Source: Ophiosphaerella korrae (Eukaryota; Ascomycota; Dothideomycetes; Pleosporales; Phaeosphaeriaceae). Taken from it: DNA of 64,000 nt. The notes below the pieces were generated by a model that had not been told where the DNA came from, ran no database searches, and was given only the letters and a program-made list of their open reading frames with translations. The position numbers were made by a program, and so were the translations under genes. Of this stretch, positions 44,760 through 57,400 are shown in pieces (the first letter of the stretch is position 1; every line of letters begins with the position of its first letter). Location: the NCBI GenBank assembly GCA_028456385.1, contig JALNQF010000013.1, positions 1-64,000 on the forward strand, read 5' to 3'.

Positions 44760-47519
44760 TAATTAATAATAACTTAAAAGCTTAAGAAGTAACGCTTATT
44801 ATTACTATTATAGATTATAAGCTAATTAAATTATAATAGCCTATTAAGCGCAACGCGATCTTAGAGTAATACTAAGGAATAATACTAACTATATTACTTA
44901 GTTAATATAGCTATAATCTAGATACGTAGTCTATAACGTCTAAGATAAAATTAACCTAGCTATAATAATAGAATTAATATAAAGGCTAATAGTAATTAGA
45001 GCCCTAGTAATTACTAACTACGCGCTAGCTATAAATATCTAGGAACTAGTATATTAATCTAAATTATTAACTATAGGACTTAAAGTATTTAAGAAAGATC
45101 TTAAATACTATAAGACTCTATCTAAATAATACTAAAGTAACTAATATAAATTTAAGAAGGAGTAGATAAGCCTATAGTAGATTATAGTATTTATCTAATT
45201 ATTAGTTATACTATACCTACTATATACCTACTACTTACTAGATTAATTACTATAATAGTAGCTTACTAACCTTAAATAAACTATTAGTATTAATAAGTAA
45301 TTAGAGTAAGAGTAAGCTTATAAATACTATATCTACTTACTTAAACTAATAAGGAGTATATTAAATTAAGAAACCTAGCTAACTAAGTATAACTAAGCTA
45401 CTACTAATATAGAAGCTTACTAAGTAGTAGAAGTATTATAGATTAATATAGTTATAAAAGACTTCCTCTTAGTAGTTAATAAGATTACTCCTATATAGTC
45501 TATAAACTTTTAAGATTATAGTTAATTTAAAGATTATATAACCTATAAGGAGATAATAAAATAATTCTAAGAATACTTAATAGTAAATTATCCTCTTAAA
45601 TTAAAGAAAAATAAAACTACTTTTATAGTTAATAATACCTTATTAGATCTTCCTACTAATAGTAAAACTACCTAAGGTAGGACTAAGAATACCTCTCCTA
45701 TAGAATATAATCTACTATTAAACTAAGGTAGACTTTAGTTAAACCTAAACTAGGGTAAACCCTAGTATAAAAATTAACCTAGCTAAAATAGTAATAATAT
45801 ATAATTAACTAGGTAAACTATAGTAGAGGAAAAATACCCTACTTATAGTAAATTCTATAACCTAAGAAAATACTATTATATTAATCTAGATATAGCCCTT
45901 CTATATTAGAATCTAAATAAGACTCTATAAGAGCTTATTAACTATAAACATAAAAATAATACTATATTTTAAGGATTAATTAGAGGATAGTCTAAACTTT
46001 ACTTTAGGCGATTACTAACTCTAATACTTAGAGATTAAGAATAACTCTATAGTAGAAGAATATTAAGTATTAAAGAGACCTTTACTACTATATCCTTTTA
46101 AACTATAATAAATAACTATAATAAATATCTACTATAGGATTTATTTATCCTTAATTTAGGTATAACCTATTATATTACTAATAACCCTAATTATATCTAT
46201 AACTATTACCTACCTACTTAAGAAGACTATATCTAGACTAGAAATTTAAAGATATAGGTAAAGGGATATAGATCTATTAATCTAATATTAAAGAACTAAT
46301 CTAAGGTAAATTAACTAGCTTTATATAATATAGCTATATACCTAGATATCTACTATAACCTAGTCTTATTCTAATTACTCTAGTAGAGAGGAATATAGTA
46401 GAATACCTAATTAGAACCTATAACCTTAAATAAACTAGATAGATAGATAATTAGAAATCTTATTAAGATTTATAGCTAATAGGTACTTAAGTTTTATCTA
46501 TTATAAGAAGTAATATATTATACCTATAAACCTAGGTTAACTAGAGTAACTATACTTATATAGTATAAAAGACTTAGCTATCTAGGACTAGTAGCTATTA
46601 AGTACCTTATCTAGTAAACTTAAGGAGTATATATAAAAGGAGTAACTACTATTAAATATAACTCCTATAGTAAAGCTAAGATAAGATGTTAAATTATTTA
46701 TATACTACGAGTTAGCTATAAAGGACTAAGAGAAAGAATCTTAATTAACTTTTACTTATATAAAGTATAGAGCTTTAATAAGGAAAAGAGCTAGATACTA
46801 GTTACTAAGAAAACCTCTAAACTATAGTAGAACTTCTACTTTATAGATAACTAATTAGTAAAGTTAATTATTAAGATACTAGAAATACTTATTATCTTCT
46901 TAAAGAACTAGTATAATATATTAGTTAAAGTAATTAAGGCTAATAATAAGATTATAATAGTAAAACTAGAAGTTTAGTATTAGCTAAGTTTATAAGGTAT
47001 TATAGTAGAACCCTTAGCCCTAGATATATAAGCTTAAAATAGAGGAGTAGAGTATACTAAAGGTATTAATAAGGAGAAATTATATATAATATAGCTTAAT
47101 ATAAATCTACCTTAAGAACTCTAGCTAGAGATTACTAGAGCTAGAGTATACCTTTATAACTAAATACTAAGTTACTTAAATAACTAGAAAATACTATATA
47201 GAGGGGTGTAACGAAAAAGGGGTAATTCATTTTTTAACCTTTTTTAAAGTATTATAACTTACTTAATATAAGAGCTATAACTATAAAAAATAGATATTTT
47301 TAAAGAGAAAAGCTTGCTCTTTTAGGTTATATAAAAAGCTATAGCTTAGTAAGCGTATCTTAGCTATAGTAGCTTACTGAAATAGGGGTATCTTTTTAAG
47401 CTATATTTAAAGGCTTATAACTTTTTATTTTAAGTATTTTTTTTCCTATATTTTATATATATTAATTATCTATATAAAGTCTAATATATATTAGCTTTAT
47501 AGATATATTGTATTACTAT

Positions 47520-47687
47520 CGCAACTAATTTAAGCTCGGTTCAAGCTCCTCTAGAGAGCCCCGCAGAGGGCCGAGATAACCGAGGTTATCGAGCTCGGTT
47601 AGCTATATATACTTAGCTCGAGCTGAGATTACAGATAGTTAATAGATCTTCAACACTCTCTACAACGTGCCAATTTTACTTGTTATA
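47520..47687. mobile_element. 168-bp insert with 8-bp duplication (hAT-like MITE?)
   Basis: Comparing the outer and inner Tc1 copies shows an extra 168 bp here, flanked by the direct repeat ATTACTAT (47512-47519 and 47688-47695). Eight-base duplications are typical of hAT elements. The insert keeps CA and TG dinucleotides, unlike its surroundings, and has a hairpin GATAACCGAGGTTATC. Its terminal inverted repeats are weak, so the class is uncertain. Confidence 0.65.
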
Positions 47688-48078
47688 ATTACTATATTAA
47701 TATTTATAAAGAAACTTAGTTTTTTTAGACTTTAGTTAATAAATATATATTAGACTAGACTAATACTTAGTCTAATAGCCTATAACTCTTTTAATAGCTA
47801 CCTACCTTCTAATTAAGAATAGTATATAATTATCTATAGCCTACTAGCTTATAGTATTCTACTCTTCTATTTTAGTAAGCTTAAAAGCTTCTATACTCTT
47901 TAAATTAATCCCTATAGCTAAACTCTTTCTAGGTTATTTAGTTAGTATATCTTTAAGTAGATTCGATATATTTTTAATAGGATTTAAATCTAAACTAAAG
48001 GTAGAGTAAAGATAAAGCTTAACTTTACTCTATTTAAACTAATCCTTAATAGCTTTAGTTTTATTAATTTTATAGTTA

Positions 48079-50186
48079 CAGAGGGGTGCAAAAAATAAAG
48101 AGTAATTTATTTTTTAACGTTTTCTAAAGTATTACAACTTCTTTAATATAAGAGCTATAACTATAGAAAATAGATATTTTTAAAGAGAAAAGCTCGCTCA
48201 TTTAGATTATATAAAAATATATAGCTTAGTAAGCGTAACTTAGCTATAGTAGCTCACTGAAATAGGGGTATCTTTTTAAGCCGTGTTTAAAGGCTTACAA
48301 CTTTTTATTTTAAGTATCTTTTTTCCTACATTTTATATATATTAATTATATATATAAAGACTATTATATATTAGCTTTATAGATATATTGTATTACTATA
48401 TTAATATTTATAAAGAAACTCGGTTTTTTTAGACTTTAGTTAATAAATATATATTAGACTAGACTAATACTTAGTCTAATAGCCTATTACTATTTTAATA
48501 GCCTCTTACCTTCTAAGTAAGGATAGTATATAATTATCTATAGCCTACTAGCTTATAGTATTCTACTTATCTATTTTAGTAAGCTTAAAAGCTTCTATAC
48601 TCTTTAAATTAATCCCTATATCTAAACTCTTTCTAGGGCGTTTATTTAGCCTATCTTTAAGTAGATTCTATATATTTTTAATTAGATTTAAATCTAGACT
48701 AAACGTAGAGTATAGATAAAGCTTAACTTTATTCCTTTTAAACTAATCCTTAATAGCTTTAGTTTTATCGATTTTATAGTTATCTTACTAAAATCTCTAG
48801 CCTAAATAGAGAATTAGTATATATTTTAGAAATATAACTAATATATTTATATATATATATAGAGTTATATATATTAAAGAAAAAGGGGTAAAAAAGAGGT
48901 AGGGTTGTTTACTATATTTTATATACTTTTTAACTACTAGATTTAGTACTACTTATATAAATATTCTATTATCGAATAGTAAAGTATTTATAGGGTCTCT
49001 TATAATAATTAATTTAGATTATCCTCTTATCTAAATAGATCTCTAAACTAAGATAGTTATATATCTAGTTATAACTTAGTTAGTATTAAAGTAATAAAAA
49101 AACTAATTAAATAGAAAAAAAGATAATAGAAAATAGAAAAAAATAGTATACTAGGATTTTATTTAAACTTACTTTTATAAATTATAGAAATAAATTACTT
49201 TCTAGCCTTAATAGAGCCTATTTTTCTATAGTATTCTTATATAGCTATATACCCTCTTTATATATAGCTTTTATCTAAAAGTATAATCCTTTTTAGATTA
49301 AATTCTTTCTTTTCTACTATCTTTAATTACTATCTAGCGTACTTAAGTCTTTTATTTAGCTAATTTAGCTAAAATTTAAAGACTTTTTAGTACTTATATT
49401 AGTAGTAACTCTCTCTCCTTCTAAAAAGTATTATAACTTTCTTATACTAGTACTTAGATTATTTTCTAGTATTAATCTCTTATTTATCTTCTTAGGGCTT
49501 TAAATTATATCTCTTATAATTACTCTTTTTTCTTTTTTAAAAACCCTAGTACGTCTTTCTTTATATCTTTTTATATCCTCTACTTTTATATATTTTTTCT
49601 TTTTAATTATATTAATAGTATTATAAATTATTTTATATTTCTTTTTTAAGATAGTAGCTATTATATTAGGAGAGTTATTAGCTTCTAATAGAAGTTAGAC
49701 GTTAGCGTCGAGTTTTAAGAGATTTAGTACTAATTTAAAGAATTTAGTAAATTTTTTAAAAGATATTAATTTATTAGCTATAGACTAGTATTTTAGTAAT
49801 CTATTACGTAAGCTAACTATTAATCTAATTTTTTTATTTTTTTCCTCTAATTCTAAAAAATTATTTAGATAAGTAAACTATACTATAAATTTCGTTATAT
49901 AATCTTTACTAACTAAACTAGGCTTAGTTAAAAAATTAGACTTTTTTAAACGTAAATTAAAAAGTTATTCTACTTTAAAAACTAAGTAAAAAAATACCTC
50001 TACTTTAACTCTAAATATAATGATATAGATTATAATATATTACTAATTTTTTATTAGAAAATTAAAATTTACCCTTTTCTCTATAAAATAAACTTTTTTT
50101 TTTATTTCTAGCTTATATAGTCGTTAAGATATATAACTTTAAAAAAGACAAAAAAAAAATTACTCTTTATTTTTTGCACCCCTCTG
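48079..50186 (-). mobile_element. Tc1-like DNA transposon (inner), same family as the outer copy
   Basis: Ends CAGAGGGGTGCAAAAAATA and TATTTTTTGCACCCCTCTG are exact inverted repeats, with TA at 48077-48078 and 50187-50188. At 2108 bp it matches the outer copy after the inserts are removed. It lies inside the transposase region of the outer copy in the same orientation (transposase on minus, C-terminal motif around 48600-48720). Its ends keep CAG/CTG, so RIP was a little lighter here. The transposase frame is full of stops. Confidence 0.85.
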
Positions 50187-53100
50187 TATCTTACTAAAAA
50201 CTCTAGCCTAAATAGATAATTAGTATATATTTTAGAAATATAACTAATATATATATATATATATATATTAGTTATATATATAAAGGAAAATAGAGTAAAA
50301 TAGAGGTAGGTTTACTTACTATATTTTATATACTTTTTAGCTACTAGATTTAGTACCTCTTAGATATATATTCTATAATCGAAAGGTAAAGTATTTATAG
50401 GATCTCTTATAATAGTTAATTTCGATTATCCTCCTATCTAAATAGATCTCTAAACTAAGATATTTATATCTCTAGTTATAACTTAGTTAGTATTAAAGTA
50501 ATAATAAAACTAATTAAATAGAAATAAAGGCTATAAAAAATAGAAAAAAATAGTATACTAGGATTTTTTTTAAATATATATTTATTAGTTATAGAAACTA
50601 ATTACTTTCTAGCCTTAATAAAGCCTATTTTTCTATAGTATTCTAATCTAACTATATACCCTCTTTATATAGATCTTTTATCTAAAAATATAATCTTTTT
50701 TAGATTAAATTCTTTCTTTTCTACTATCTTTAATTACTATTTAGCGTACTTAAGTCTTTAATTTAGCTAATTTAGCTAAAATTTAAAGACTTTTTAGTAC
50801 TTCTATTAGTAGTAACTCTCTATCCTTCTAAAAAGTATTATAACTTTCTTACACTAGTACTTAGATTATTTTCTAGTATTAATCTCTTATTTATCTTCTT
50901 AGGGCTTTAAATTATATCTCTTTTAATACTACTTTTTTCTTTTTTAAAAACCCTAGTAGGTCTTTCTTTATATCTTTTTATATCCTTTACTTTTATACCT
51001 TTTTTTATTTTAATTCTATTAATAGTATTATAAATTATTTTAATATTTCTTTTTTAGATAGTAGCTATCTTATTAGGGAAGTTATTAGCTTCTAATAGAA
51101 GCTAGAAGTTAGCTTTAAGTTTTAAGAGATTTAGTACTAATTTAAAGAATTTAGTAAAAATTTTAAAAGATATTAATTTATTAGCTATAGGCTAGTATTT
51201 TAGTAATCTATTATATAAGCTAACTATTAATCTAATTTTTTTATTTTTTTCCTCTAATTCTAAAAAATTACTTAGATAAATAAACTATACTATAAATTTC
51301 GTTATATAATCTTTACTAACTAAACTAGGCTTTGTTAAAAAATTAGACTTTTTTAAACGTAAATTAAAAAGTTATTCTAATTTAAAAAGTAAGTAAAAAA
51401 ATACCCCTATTTCAGTGAGCTACTATAGCTAAGATACGCTTACTAAGCTATAGCTTTTTGTATAACCTAAAAGAGCGAGCTTTTCTCTTTAAAAATATCT
51501 ATTTTTTTTAGTTATAGCTCTTATATTAAGTAAGTTATAATACTTTAAAAAAGGTTAAAAAATAAATTACTCCTTTTTCGTTGCACCCCTCTATATAAGA
51601 CCTTCTTTATAGGAGTAGCTTATAATTAAGGAATTATAGTATTACTAAAGAAGCTAAATTTAGCTTATTTAAAAGCCTATAGGTATAAAGTATTTATAAT
51701 AACTAATAATACTTATTATAGTATATTAAGACTCTAGTAGCTAGACCTAAAGGCCTAGATTAGATACCTTATTAGATACTAGTTATTAAATATCTACTAG
51801 ATATAGGTACTATCTATAGCTAAGGTAATAAGTACTTAAGATATTATCTTTAATAAGTATATAATCTTTAATAGTAAAATAGAGGACCTAATAGATAATC
51901 TAATATATTAAATACTAGAAGAGATTACTACTTATATAAAAGCTATTAATCTCTTAATACTAGTTTATTAGCTAGAAATAGAGTCTTTTAATAAGGACGA
52001 TACTAATCTAGATATATTAATAAATAAAGTAGACCTACTAGGCTACTATTAAGGAAGGAAGATTAGAGATTAGTACCTAACTCTACTACTATATCTACTA
52101 CTAGTAGTACTTCTAGCTTAATTAATAACTAGAGGACTAGTATTATATAAGTTATCTAAAATTAGCTTAAATAGAGAATAGTTAACTACTATAATAAAAA
52201 CCTATAATAACTAAGGATTATCTAAAATAGTACTATAGGTAGTAGCCTTTATAGTAGGTATCTAAGTAGGAAATATTAGGTAATATAGAGAAAAGTTAAT
52301 AGATAAAGTAAAGATAAAAAGAATACTTACTAGAGGCTTAAAGCTCTATTATAGTTAACTTCTACTTCTACTAATATACTAAATAAATCTAGATAACTAT
52401 CTAATAGGTAAGCTATTTAAAGAAGCTAAATATACTTATATAATAAGCTACTAGAAGATAAGATTATAGACTAAGGTACTAGCTAATCTAATTAAATAAA
52501 TAGGTTAATAGATACTTAACTATATATAGGTTTATACCTATAAATTAGATAAATACTACTAGTTTATTAAATATAAAGCCTAACTAGTAGTATATAGAGA
52601 CTAGTAAAGAAACGTTATATTATAAGATACCTACGCTATAATACTAGCTAGCTACTCTTTCTAGATACTTATTATAATTATAGCTAAATATAATCTTAAA
52701 CTAAAATAGTATAACGTAATAAACGCCTTTATCTATACTATAATAGATTAGGAGATCTATATAAAGATACTAAAAGGATACTAGAAGAAGGGAATAATCC
52801 TTTAGGTCTAAAAGGCTCTATATAGACTATATATTTTATCTCTTCTATAGTAGAAAGAGTTTACTTTAATACTAAAATCTCTTAGTTTTTAAGTAGTACC
52901 CTATAAGCTATACTATATAGTAAAGGATAGTATTATTATCTTCTTCTACGTAGATAATATTATTATAGCCTATAATAAAAAGAAGACTACAGAAGTAGAG
53001 AAGATAACTAATCTCTTAAGAGAAAAGTATACTATTACTAGAGGAGTAGATCTCTAATAGTTCCTTAGTATAGAGATTATCTAGAAAAGAGAATAACGCC

Positions 53101-54019
53101 TTATCTAGCTCCTATAGACTATATATATTAATAAGATATATTAGCTCGCTAATAAAGAAGACGTCTACTATAATACTCTAATAGTTACTTCTAAGCTCTA
53201 GCCTTATACTAGCCTAGTAATACTATTTAAGATTAATAAGTACTAGTATAAAATTAGCTTACTCCTATTTACTACTATAACTACTAGACTAGATATAGTA
53301 TTTATAATATTATAATTAGCTCGATTCCTTATAAACCTAAACACTACGTACTAAGAAGCTATTAACTAAGTATTTATATATCTATTAAGTATAAGATAGA
53401 GAGTACTCTAACTTAGAGGAGGTAATTTACTCTAGGTAGCTAGTAATACCTCCTTTACTAATAATACTCTAGATAGAAAGAGCTCCTAAAGATATACTAT
53501 TAAGCTATTTAATAGTCTTATTATATAGAGAGCTAATAAATAAGATACTATTACTACCTTAATAACTAAAGCTAAATTACTAGCTTTATCCTAAGTAGCT
53601 AAAGAAGCTATCTTTACGTTATAACTACTAGAAGAGCTAAAGGTTAAACTACTAATAAGCTATATTACTATCTAGTATAATAATACTTAAATAATCTAAC
53701 TTATTACTAAAGAACTAGCTAAACTCTAGACTAAACTAAGGTACGTTAATATTTATAACTACTAGCTAAGGTAAGAGGTATTAGCTAGTTAAATTAAAGT
53801 AGTATATACTCTATTAATAGAGATAACTACTAATAGGTTTACTAAAGTACTCCTAAGAAATAAGTAGAAGAGTTTCTTAAACTAACTTAGACTAGTAAAA
53901 GTATAGGAATACTAGATTATATATAAAGTACCTCTTAATAAAATATAAGCTTACTTAAATAACTTTATACTTACCTAATAAGTTTTAGCTTACTAAAGGC
54001 TTACTAAGTTAAAGAGGTA

Positions 54020-54485
54020 TATTAGATTTATAGGTAAGCTAAGATTAAACTTAATTATCTACTACTAGATAAAAGTATTATTATAAGACTATCTAAAACT
54101 ATATCTAAGATTATAGCTAGTATAGCTAGTAGATCTAGTATAGCTAATATAACTAGTAAAGCTAATATCTAATAGCTTATAGTATTATAGATAAGCTATA
54201 CTAAACTAGTACTATTAAATAACTATATTAAGTTAACTTAACTCTTTAATAAAAGATAATAGATCTCTACCCTCTAAACTAAGAGACCTTAATAAGTATA
54301 GTAGAGATAGATATATAAACTAAGAGAAAGTATAGTAGATAGAATAGAGTAGAATATTAATAGATAATAATTAAAAGCGTTTATAGATAATTAATTAATT
54401 ATTTACTATATTATTTATTATAGTCTTTTATTATATACCTTATTCCTATACTATATACCTATTAAAACCTATCGAAAATCTAATA
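54020..54485 (+). repeat. 3' LTR of nested copia element
   Basis: Starts TATTAGATTTATAGGTAAGC and ends ATCGAAAATCTAATA. 466 bp, against 480 for the 5' copy. Confidence 0.8.
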
Positions 54486-54589
54486 CTCCTCTACCCTTTT
54501 TCTTATAAGCCTTTAGTACTCGGTTCTTCCTTATAACTATTTATCCCCTTTTACGCGGGCCGAATATTATAGTACTCTACTATAATACT

Positions 54590-56682
54590 AGCCTACTTTA
54601 ACCCTAAATACCCTATAAAGCTAGAAATAGATATATTAGATAGAGTTATTACTAGTATAATATCCTAATAGTACCTAGATAGAAATTAGTATCCTATATT
54701 ATTCTATAGTTAGGCCCTTTCTAGATCTAAGCTTAATTAGGAAATTTATAATAAAGAACTTTTTACTATCCTTTAAGCTTTTAATAAGTAGTAGGCTAAA
54801 CTAACCTTCGTTTAGTACTAAGTCTAGGTATATTCTAATTATTAATCTCTAGAATACTTTATAATAACTAAGGTCCTTAATATAAGGTAAGTATACTAGG
54901 TAGAGATACTAGCTTAGTTTAACTTCTAAATTAAGTATATCCTAAGTAAGTAAAATAAATATACTAATATCCTAAGTTATAGAGAATAGAAAGTAGATTA
55001 TATTAAAGCTATATAAGATAATAATTAGTTATATATACTACTAGGACCTAACTAGCTTACTTAATATATTAATACTAAACTAGCTAAGGATTTCCTCTAG
55101 TTATAACCTATTAGTCTAGCTCCTATCTACTTAAAAGAGGCTATAGATCTAGGATCTCTAGAACTTATAGAAGCTCTACTATAGGAAAATTACAACTCTT
55201 TTATAACTAAAAGAGAATACTTACTAAAGTAGTATTAGATAGAGAATAGCCTTCTCCTCTATAGTAAAAGGTTATATATAGTAGTAGACTCCCTCCTTAT
55301 TACCTACCTTATCTAAGAGGTTTATAACTAAGTTTCTTCTACTTACCCTAGTATAATAAAGATATATTAGCTCCTAGCTAGATAGTATTACTAGAAAGGT
55401 ATAGAGGCTAGCTATAAAAGATATATTTAAAATTATATTACTTACTAGTATAGGTATCTAAGATAGACCTAACTCTAGAGCTACTTATATCTACTTCTAA
55501 TCCCCTAATACCCTATATAGTATCTATATATTAACTTTAAGTCTTTCCCTTATAATAAGGCTAAATATAATTAGATTATAGTTATTATTAATTAATTAAC
55601 TAAATAAGCTATTACTATCCTATATTACTAGAATATTAATACTTAAGGTATAGCTAGCTTATTTATCTAATAGGTATTTTATTTTAGATATACCCCTAAA
55701 AGTATTATCTCTATTAGAGGACCTTAGTTTATATCCTAATTCTAGTCTAAGTTCTATCGGATTATAGGTATAAAAGTGAAACTTTTTACTATATATTATA
55801 AATAAACTAATAGTTAGACTAAAATTATAAACAAGTATATTAATTAAAGACCAAGGCCCTTTATATCCTATTACTAGGATAACTAGAGTAAACTAGTACC
55901 AATAATCGACCGCGCGCAAATCTCCTTACCATATATATCCTTAGGGATAGCCCCGTATCAAGTCCTTTTTAGCTCCGAACCCCGTTAGAGCTGGGACTAG
56001 ACTCTAATGAAAAAAAGTTGCAACTTTTAACAAGATAAATATAAAGGATACGCTCACATTAGCTATATATATACACAAAGCTTAGGAGATCACCAAGAAT
56101 AACCTAGTAACGGCTTAGGAATAGATATGCATTGCTATTGACTAACATCATCGCCCTATTGACTAGGATATTGGTGATTTTATTTACCTCTCCACCTAAA
56201 ACTTAGTAGAAGGACGGCCTAGCCGTAAGCTATCTAATAAGTGGACGGGCCCGTTTAAAGTGCTAGAGCAAGTAGGTCACTTATATCGCTTGAAGCTACC
56301 TACAGGATCTTGTATACATAACGTGTTCGCCCCGGATATTTTAAGCAAAGATCCTTAGGATCCACTCCCCAGCCAAGAGGCTCCGAAACCGATCGGAGTC
56401 CCTATCCAAGGTGTTGAAGAATAGGAAGTAGAAGAAATCCTAACAAGTAAGCTGTATCAGCGTACGCAACTGCGATACAAGGTCAAATGGATAGGCCATG
56501 ACCTAGATCCTATATAGTATCCTGCGTCAAATTTTATGGGCGCTCCGCATAAACTCCGACAGTTTCATAATAAGTATCCGAAGCAACCAGGACCGCCGCG
56601 AGCTTTGGAGAAATGGATCAAGGCCTGGGAGGATGGAGTTGAAGATTTCTCAATATTGGAGGATGATCACGTACAAAGTTAA
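54590..56682 (+). pseudogene. Ty3/gypsy RNase H, integrase and chromodomain (3' part of split element)
   Basis: The frame resumes with NPKYPIKLEIDILDRVITSI and EIYNKELFTIL-stop-AF (RNase H). The integrase zinc-binding and core region follows (IIKIY-stop-LLAR-stop-YYQKG, YTPKSIISIRGPQFISQF). An almost undamaged 3' end comes last: NKWTGPFKVLEQVGHLYRLK, NVFAPDILSKDP, then a chromodomain. TAG/TAA stand where Gln or Trp is expected (for example EE-stop-EVEEIL for WEVEEIL). Stop density falls sharply after about 56000, where the RIP block ends. Chromodomain integrases direct insertion to heterochromatin in related elements. Confidence 0.85.
56425..56682 (+). other. Chromodomain of gypsy integrase
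   Basis: The frame reads EVEEILTSKLYQRTQLRYKV, then KWIGHDLDPI-stop-YPASNF and FHNKYPKQPGPPRALEKWIK, ending at TAA 56680-56682. It has one internal TAG (TGG expected). It is similar in order and spacing to the host chromodomain gene at 30765-32895. Confidence 0.85.
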
Positions 56683-56788
56683 AGTCAAAAAGTCAGAGGA
56701 ACAGGTTGATATTGAACTAGAGAAGCCCCCAAAGCCTAGAATAACTATCAAAACCAAGATCGAGTGCGATTAAGGCCCGAAGGACCTC

Positions 56789-57400
56789 CTACAAAGGGCT
56801 CGCAGAATCCCTTGAAGGCCCTCCACCTAAACCTCCAGCCGCAGACATCGACGCGGCCCCCGATCTACCTCCGGTCCGTCTCCGAGTGTTATGGTGGTGA
56901 CCCGGACCTTGGGCCACAACCGCCACAGCAAGACCAACTTGCTCCACCAACTGAGCGACCACACCAGTCAACTCAGACACTTGGGCCCTCAGCGCCCGGT
57001 TCTCCTCCTCCATCACCTGCTGGCGGTAATGAGACGCCAGAAGCAGATCAACAGCGGTCTGGTCTTTGACCTGTGCAGTCGCCACTTGCACAACAGCCGC
57101 CAACCGGAACGCCGCCGAAGCCACCACGTCGTCCATCACCTCCAGGTCCTCCTCTTGGCCACCGTACTCGGCAGCAGACCTGCGATCGAGGGTAGTCTCC
57201 AGCTCCTCGAACTCCCGACCCACATACAGGGGAACCGGGCGACACAACTCGTTCGTAAGTGTGCAATAGTCACACTTCTTGGATGTCTCCGAAGATAATC
57301 CGAAATCTACCTGGTTGCCGCGAGCCAAAGCTCTTACGGCGCGCATGCAAATGACCCTATGGGCCGCGGGTAAAGCCCCGGGGGGCACAGGAATGGGCAT
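56789..57400 (-). CDS. Antisense ORF in gypsy 3' region, hypothetical
   Basis: An open frame of 203 codons starting at ATG (MPIPVPPGALPAAHRVICMR) runs antisense to the retrotransposon between its pol stop and the 3' LTR. It contains a Cys motif, CDYCTLTNELCRPVP, reminiscent of the C-x2-C...C-PVP motif in many repeat-associated fungal hypothetical proteins. A strong coiled-coil segment follows (QQVMEEENRALRAQVSELTG, VAQLVEQV) and then a Gly/Ser/Arg-rich tail. GC content is much higher than in the rest of the element and RIP damage is absent. It may be a real antisense gene carried by the element, a captured host fragment, or a chance GC-rich frame; other frames here are open too. Confidence 0.4.
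   Translation of the reverse strand: MPIPVPPGALPAAHRVICMRAVRALARGNQVDFGLSSETSKKCDYCTLTNELCRPVPLYVGREFEELETTLDRRSAAEYGGQEEDLEVMDDVVASAAFRLAAVVQVATAQVKDQTAVDLLLASHYRQQVMEEENRALRAQVSELTGVVAQLVEQVGLAVAVVAQGPGHHHNTRRRTGGRSGAASMSAAGGLGGGPSRDSASPL

Larger units (their letters stand above)
47199..51593 (-). mobile_element. Tc1-like DNA transposon (outer), inserted in copia integrase
   Basis: The ends are TAGAGGGGTG...CACCCCTCTA, the RIP form of CAGAGGGGTG. Inverted similarity extends about 200 bp inward (for example CTTAGTAAGCGTATCTTAGC facing GCTAAGATACGCTTACTAAG). TA at 47197-47198 and 51594-51595 flanks it. On the minus strand the frame shows SLDLNPIKNISNLLKD near 47950, matching the SPDLNPIE motif of Tc1 transposases. 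It contains a second copy (48079-50186) and a 168-bp insert (47520-47687). Subtracting both and their duplications leaves 2109 bp. Confidence 0.85.
43916..54485 (+). mobile_element. Ty1/copia retrotransposon with two LTRs, itself containing Tc1 insertions
   Basis: Direct repeats at 43916-44395 and 54020-54485 are the LTRs. Between them the plus-strand frame shows copia integrase features (LGLVAIKYLI near 46590; EPLALDI-stop-A-stop-NRGVEY near 47000), then the 4.4-kb DNA transposon. After it come the rest of integrase and reverse transcriptase (FFYVDNIII, YVDD changed to YVDN at 52947-52958) and RNase H (ASNTSFTNNTLDRKSS near 53450). Removing the inserted element leaves about 6.2 kb, a normal copia length. 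No exact 5-bp target duplication could be seen (CTTTC versus CTCCT). Confidence 0.8.
34410..55900. other. RIP-saturated AT-rich block
   Basis: Over about 21.5 kb the dinucleotides CA and TG are almost absent, while TA is in great excess and CG, CC and CT persist. This is the footprint of CpA to TpA change on both strands, i.e. repeat-induced point mutation. No open frame reaches 60 codons. Retrotransposon and transposase reading frames can still be followed if TAG/TAA are read as former Gln or Trp. The left edge is sharp at about 34410; the right edge lies inside a gypsy element at about 55.8-56.0 kb. Confidence 0.9.
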
